Under the pieces are notes generated by a model. It had not been told where the DNA came from. It did no database searches and was given only the letters and a program-made list of their open reading frames with translations. DNA of 10,000 nucleotides from contig JAIWNO010000226.1 of NCBI GenBank assembly GCA_020216785.1, positions 1 to 10,000 on the forward strand, read 5' to 3'. This DNA comes from Desulfomonile sp. (GTDB taxonomy: Bacteria; Desulfobacterota; Desulfomonilia; Desulfomonilales; Desulfomonilaceae). Below are positions 8,042-10,000 of the stretch, piece after piece; within the stretch, counting starts at the first letter, position 1, and every line of letters starts with the position of its first letter. A program made the position numbers and the translations under genes.

Positions 8042-8070
8042 TTGACAGGTTCGGGACTCAAAGGTATCGT
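8042..8070 (+). promoter_or_regulatory. Candidate sigma-70 promoter for terC and the kinase gene
   Basis: A consensus -35, TTGACA (8042-8047), lies exactly 17 bases before TATCGT (8065-8070), which matches four of six -10 bases. Transcription would begin near 8077, giving a leader of about 125 bases before the GTG at 8202. The -10 lies inside the small palindrome GGTA-TCG-TACC (8063-8073), a plausible place for an operator. A second TTGACA at 8179-8184 is too close to the start codon to drive this gene. Confidence 0.42.
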
Positions 8071-8201
8071 ACCTCCCCGGAATTTCTTCTTCTGCTCGGG
8101 GGATGAAGATACCGTTTCTTTACGATATTGCACCACGTTTCGGCACCCAACGCTGTGGGCAGGGCAGCGAATGATGTCTTGACATTGATGAGGTTTCAGT
8201 C

Positions 8202-8957
8202 GTGGATCTGGGAATATTCGGAACCATAACATTTGACTGGGATTTTCTTACCCGCCTCGTGAGCATTGTCATTATCGATCTCATTCTCGCCGGGGACAAT
8301 GCCGTTATTATCGCTATGGCAGTCCGGGCCCTGCCACGGGAAAAACGGAAGATAGGAATTTTTTTTGGGGCTGGAGCAGCGGTCTTGCTGCGCGTGGCCT
8401 GCACGTTCTTTGTGGCTCAGCTACTTCAGGTCAGCTATCTGAAGCTTGTTGGCGGCGCGGTCATTCTGTGGATTGCCGTGAAACTCTTCGTGGAAGGCGC
8501 AGGCGGGCACGAAATCAAAGATGAGGCCAAGACCGTTTGGCAAGCAGTCAAAATCATCGTAATTGCGGATATCACTATGTCGATTGACAATATGCTTGCC
8601 GTAGGCGGCGCATCGCACGGTAATTTGTTCCTTCTTCTCTTCGGCTTGGGGCTAAGCATTCCTTTCATTGTCTTTACAAGCAATCTTCTGTCCATGCTCA
8701 TGGATAAGTATCCTGTCATTATCTACCTCGGGGCCGCGGTTCTTGGGAAAGTGGGCGGTGAAATGATGATCTCCGACCCGGTGATCGTGGAGGTCCTGGC
8801 CCCGGGTAAATACCTAATATACGCGGTCGAGGCTGTCTTCGCCGTTGGCGTCATCCTAGTGGGCAAACTTCTCATACACTGGCGACGTGCGAAGGAAGCA
8901 CACCTGTCAAGTCGCCAAACGGCCCCAGTCTCGTCCGATCCGCCGGAAAACGAGTGA
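8202..8957 (+). CDS. TerC family membrane protein, YjbE type (probable Mn2+ exporter)
   Basis: A 251-residue inner-membrane protein with about seven helices (roughly 15-38, 52-74, 79-97, 113-134, 140-160, 172-190 and 203-224). It has the two-fold internal repeat of TerC proteins: DLILAGDNAVIIAMAV gives D26, D32 and N33, and ADITMSIDNMLAV gives D123, D129 and N130; these acidic helices form the proposed metal path. Overall sequence and length fit the YjbE/YkoY branch, whose members in other bacteria are linked to Mn2+ efflux and to metalation of secreted proteins. The C-terminal 25 residues are a charged cytosolic tail. The start is GTG at 8202 with TGAGG 8 bases upstream. Its stop lies 7 bases before the next gene, and the next gene's Shine-Dalgarno overlaps the stop, so the two are co-expressed. 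Many relatives carry a yybP-ykoY riboswitch in the leader; none was recognised here. Transport substrate inferred from the family. Confidence 0.92.
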   Translation: MDLGIFGTITFDWDFLTRLVSIVIIDLILAGDNAVIIAMAVRALPREKRKIGIFFGAGAAVLLRVACTFFVAQLLQVSYLKLVGGAVILWIAVKLFVEGAGGHEIKDEAKTVWQAVKIIVIADITMSIDNMLAVGGASHGNLFLLLFGLGLSIPFIVFTSNLLSMLMDKYPVIIYLGAAVLGKVGGEMMISDPVIVEVLAPGKYLIYAVEAVFAVGVILVGKLLIHWRRAKEAHLSSRQTAPVSSDPPENE

Positions 8958-8964
8958 GGAACAT

Positions 8965-9768
8965 ATGGCGATTTTGACCATTTCGAGGCAATTCGGAAGC
9001 AAAGGGAAAGAAGTTGGTGAGGGTGTAGCTTCCGCCCTGGGATATGATTATGTGGGGAAGCACAGATTCCTCAGTGATCTAAAAACATTAGGAGATCAAT
9101 GGGAACAGTGGGGAGAAACCCTGGATGAGCATGCCCCGTCCATTTGGGAAAAGTACGATTGGTCTTTTGCAGCCTATGGAGCGCTAATTCAGAGTATTCT
9201 TCTCGACCACGCTCTCGCGGATCGGACAGTGATCATGGAACGTGGCGGCAACGTACTCCTCAGAGGGGTTCCTCATGCTTACAGAATTCGTATAGTCGCA
9301 CCCTTGGAGGATCGTATCAAGAACATCGCTCGCGATGAATTCATCGATGCCGAGACCGCACGGTGGCTGGCAAAGAGGACGGACCACGAGCGATCGGGAT
9401 TCATCTATTCGCTCTTCGGTATCCATTGGGACGATCCCGCGGAATACGACCAGGTATTCGACACCGGCGAACTGCCGATCGAATCGGTCGTGAGCCTTGT
9501 GACCGAAGAGCTTTTGGCAAGAGATCAACTTCGGACTCCCGAGTCTCTCAAGATACTCGAAATGCGTGCCTTGGCCGCAAAGGTCAAGGCCGGTCTTGTA
9601 ATGGACCCCAAACTTTTTACTCCCACCTTGGATGTGGAATTCGACGGCAACGAGCTTGTCCTCAGAGGCATTGTGCATAGCGCCAAAGAGCACAAGCGGC
9701 TTGAGGAAGCCGCCAAAAAGCTTGCCGGTGATCAAAACTTGAGATGCGAATTGGGGCTTCGAGGCTGA
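8965..9768 (+). CDS. Cytidylate-kinase-like protein with C-terminal BON domain
   Basis: A 267-residue cytosolic protein (no signal peptide). Residues 1 to about 185 resemble the Cytidylate_kin2 family: a glycine-rich nucleotide loop SRQFGSKGKEVG (7-18), MERGGNVLLRGVPHAYRIRI (91-110), the arginine-rich lid-like region around 117-143, and YDQVFDTGELPIE (161-173). Residues about 214-264 look like a BON domain (LDVEFDGNELVLRGIVHSA, then a KEHKRLEEAAKKLAG helix), a small alpha/beta module usually associated with binding membranes or ligands in envelope or osmotic-stress proteins. True CMP phosphorylation is unproven; family members are often not the housekeeping Cmk. The ATG at 8965 with TGAGGA 6 bases upstream is preferred to an earlier in-frame ATG at 8887, which would overlap terC by 71 bases and add a basic stretch before the conserved MAILTISRQFG. 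The 3' end overlaps the opposing DNA methyltransferase gene. Confidence 0.85.
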   Translation: MAILTISRQFGSKGKEVGEGVASALGYDYVGKHRFLSDLKTLGDQWEQWGETLDEHAPSIWEKYDWSFAAYGALIQSILLDHALADRTVIMERGGNVLLRGVPHAYRIRIVAPLEDRIKNIARDEFIDAETARWLAKRTDHERSGFIYSLFGIHWDDPAEYDQVFDTGELPIESVVSLVTEELLARDQLRTPESLKILEMRALAAKVKAGLVMDPKLFTPTLDVEFDGNELVLRGIVHSAKEHKRLEEAAKKLAGDQNLRCELGLRG

Positions 9769-10000
9769 GGAGTGGTTTCATAGGATGCGCGGCCGAGGCA
9801 GTGAGTCTGCGGGGCTTCGTCCGCGGGGCCTCTTGACCGAGCCGGGGCAGGTCCCGGAGATTTTCGGAGCTGCCGGCGTGCGTCGGCTACTCTCGCATTG
9901 CAGACTGCGAAATACCCGGGGTCGATCTCATAACCCACGAACCTGCGGCCGCATCGGATTGCGGCCACGGCTGTGGAGCCGCTGCCCATAAAAGGGTCGA
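9732..10000 (-). CDS. N6/N4 DNA methyltransferase, C-terminal part (5' end beyond window)
   Basis: The frame runs in from the right edge. The first visible residues are DPFMGSGSTAVAAIRCGRRF, followed by VGYEIDPGYFAVCNARV. This is SAM-binding motif I (DPFxGSG) with the acidic motif II residue (E in YEID), as found near the C-terminus of N6-adenine/N4-cytosine DNA methyltransferases of the N6_N4_Mtase family, where the catalytic DPPY lies further N-terminal and so is outside the window. It would methylate a DNA sequence either as part of a restriction-modification system or as an orphan. The last 45 or so residues are rich in Arg, Pro and Ser and not conserved in character, and the gene ends at 9732, inside the 3' end of the convergent kinase gene. 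No endonuclease is visible in the window. The ATG at 9989 is internal, not the start. Confidence 0.88.
   Translation of the reverse strand, partial: DPFMGSGSTAVAAIRCGRRFVGYEIDPGYFAVCNARVADARRQLRKSPGPAPARSRGPADEAPQTHCLGRASYETTPQPRSPNSHLKF

Larger units (their letters stand above)
7820..8201. other. Divergent intergenic region, no gene seen
   Basis: This 382-base gap lies between the divergently transcribed RND and TerC genes. Open frames crossing it lack a ribosome binding site and any recognisable protein motif, so I read it as regulatory. It holds candidate promoters for both directions, a small inverted repeat GACA/TGTC (7977-7989), CGTA/TACG (8007-8018), and a larger potential hairpin at 8063-8113 with arms GGTATC and GATACC enclosing a second stem TCCCC/GGGGA. 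I saw no yybP-ykoY (Mn riboswitch) signature and no T-tract terminator. Confidence 0.6.

Noticed and set aside
8179..8184. TTGACA as a promoter for terC
   Set aside because: A -10 at normal spacing would fall on the GTG start codon and no -10-like sequence is present there.
7820..8201. yybP-ykoY Mn riboswitch in the terC leader
   Set aside because: I could not find the conserved GGGGAGUAG-like loop or its partner segment on the plus strand; a covariance-model search would settle it.
7855..8232. 125-codon minus-strand open frame across the intergenic region into terC
   Set aside because: No Shine-Dalgarno, no recognisable domain, and it runs antisense into a clear gene; it reads as a chance frame in GC-rich DNA.

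Overview
The window (GC-rich, roughly mid-50s percent by eye) is bacterial chromosomal DNA with dense ordinary gene content. It suggests a Gram-negative, probably anaerobic or microaerophilic organism of the Desulfobacterota / former Deltaproteobacteria type. That placement is inference. It rests on an RND pump (which needs a two-membrane envelope), a rubrerythrin-like protein beside a ferritin, a cytidylate-kinase-like protein with a BON tail, and a NodU-type carbamoyltransferase. No rRNA, tRNA, CRISPR array, transposase or phage gene is visible.

Layout. From 7819 down to 1 there is a long minus-strand run, in transcription order: a large RND efflux permease (4586-7819); a non-heme ferritin (3978-4496) with its own plausible promoter; a rubrerythrin-like diiron protein (3380-3913); a class I SAM methyltransferase with a GTG start 10 bases downstream (2815-3369); a palindromic intergenic repeat (2758-2780); a MacB/FtsX-type ABC permease (1461-2690); and a NodU/CmcH-family carbamoyltransferase (1-1254) whose C-terminus lies off the left edge. 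A 382-base non-coding region (7820-8201) then separates this run from a divergent plus-strand pair: a YjbE-type TerC membrane protein (8202-8957) and, 7 bases later, a cytidylate-kinase-like/BON protein (8965-9768). At the right edge the C-terminal part of an N6/N4 DNA methyltransferase (9732-10000, minus) converges on the kinase gene and overlaps its last 37 bases.

How the genes fit together. The clearest shared theme is metal and oxidative-stress handling: ferritin for iron storage, a ferritin-fold diiron protein probably linked to peroxide defence, and a TerC/YjbE protein whose family is tied to Mn2+ export. The RND and MacB permeases are transport components whose usual partners are absent from the window: an adaptor for the RND pump, an ATPase and adaptor for MacB. 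I see no convincing new multi-gene system. The points most worth a second look are the kinase-BON fusion, the structured leader of the TerC gene, which lacks a recognisable Mn riboswitch, the palindromic repeat, and the antisense overlap at the DNA methyltransferase 3' end.
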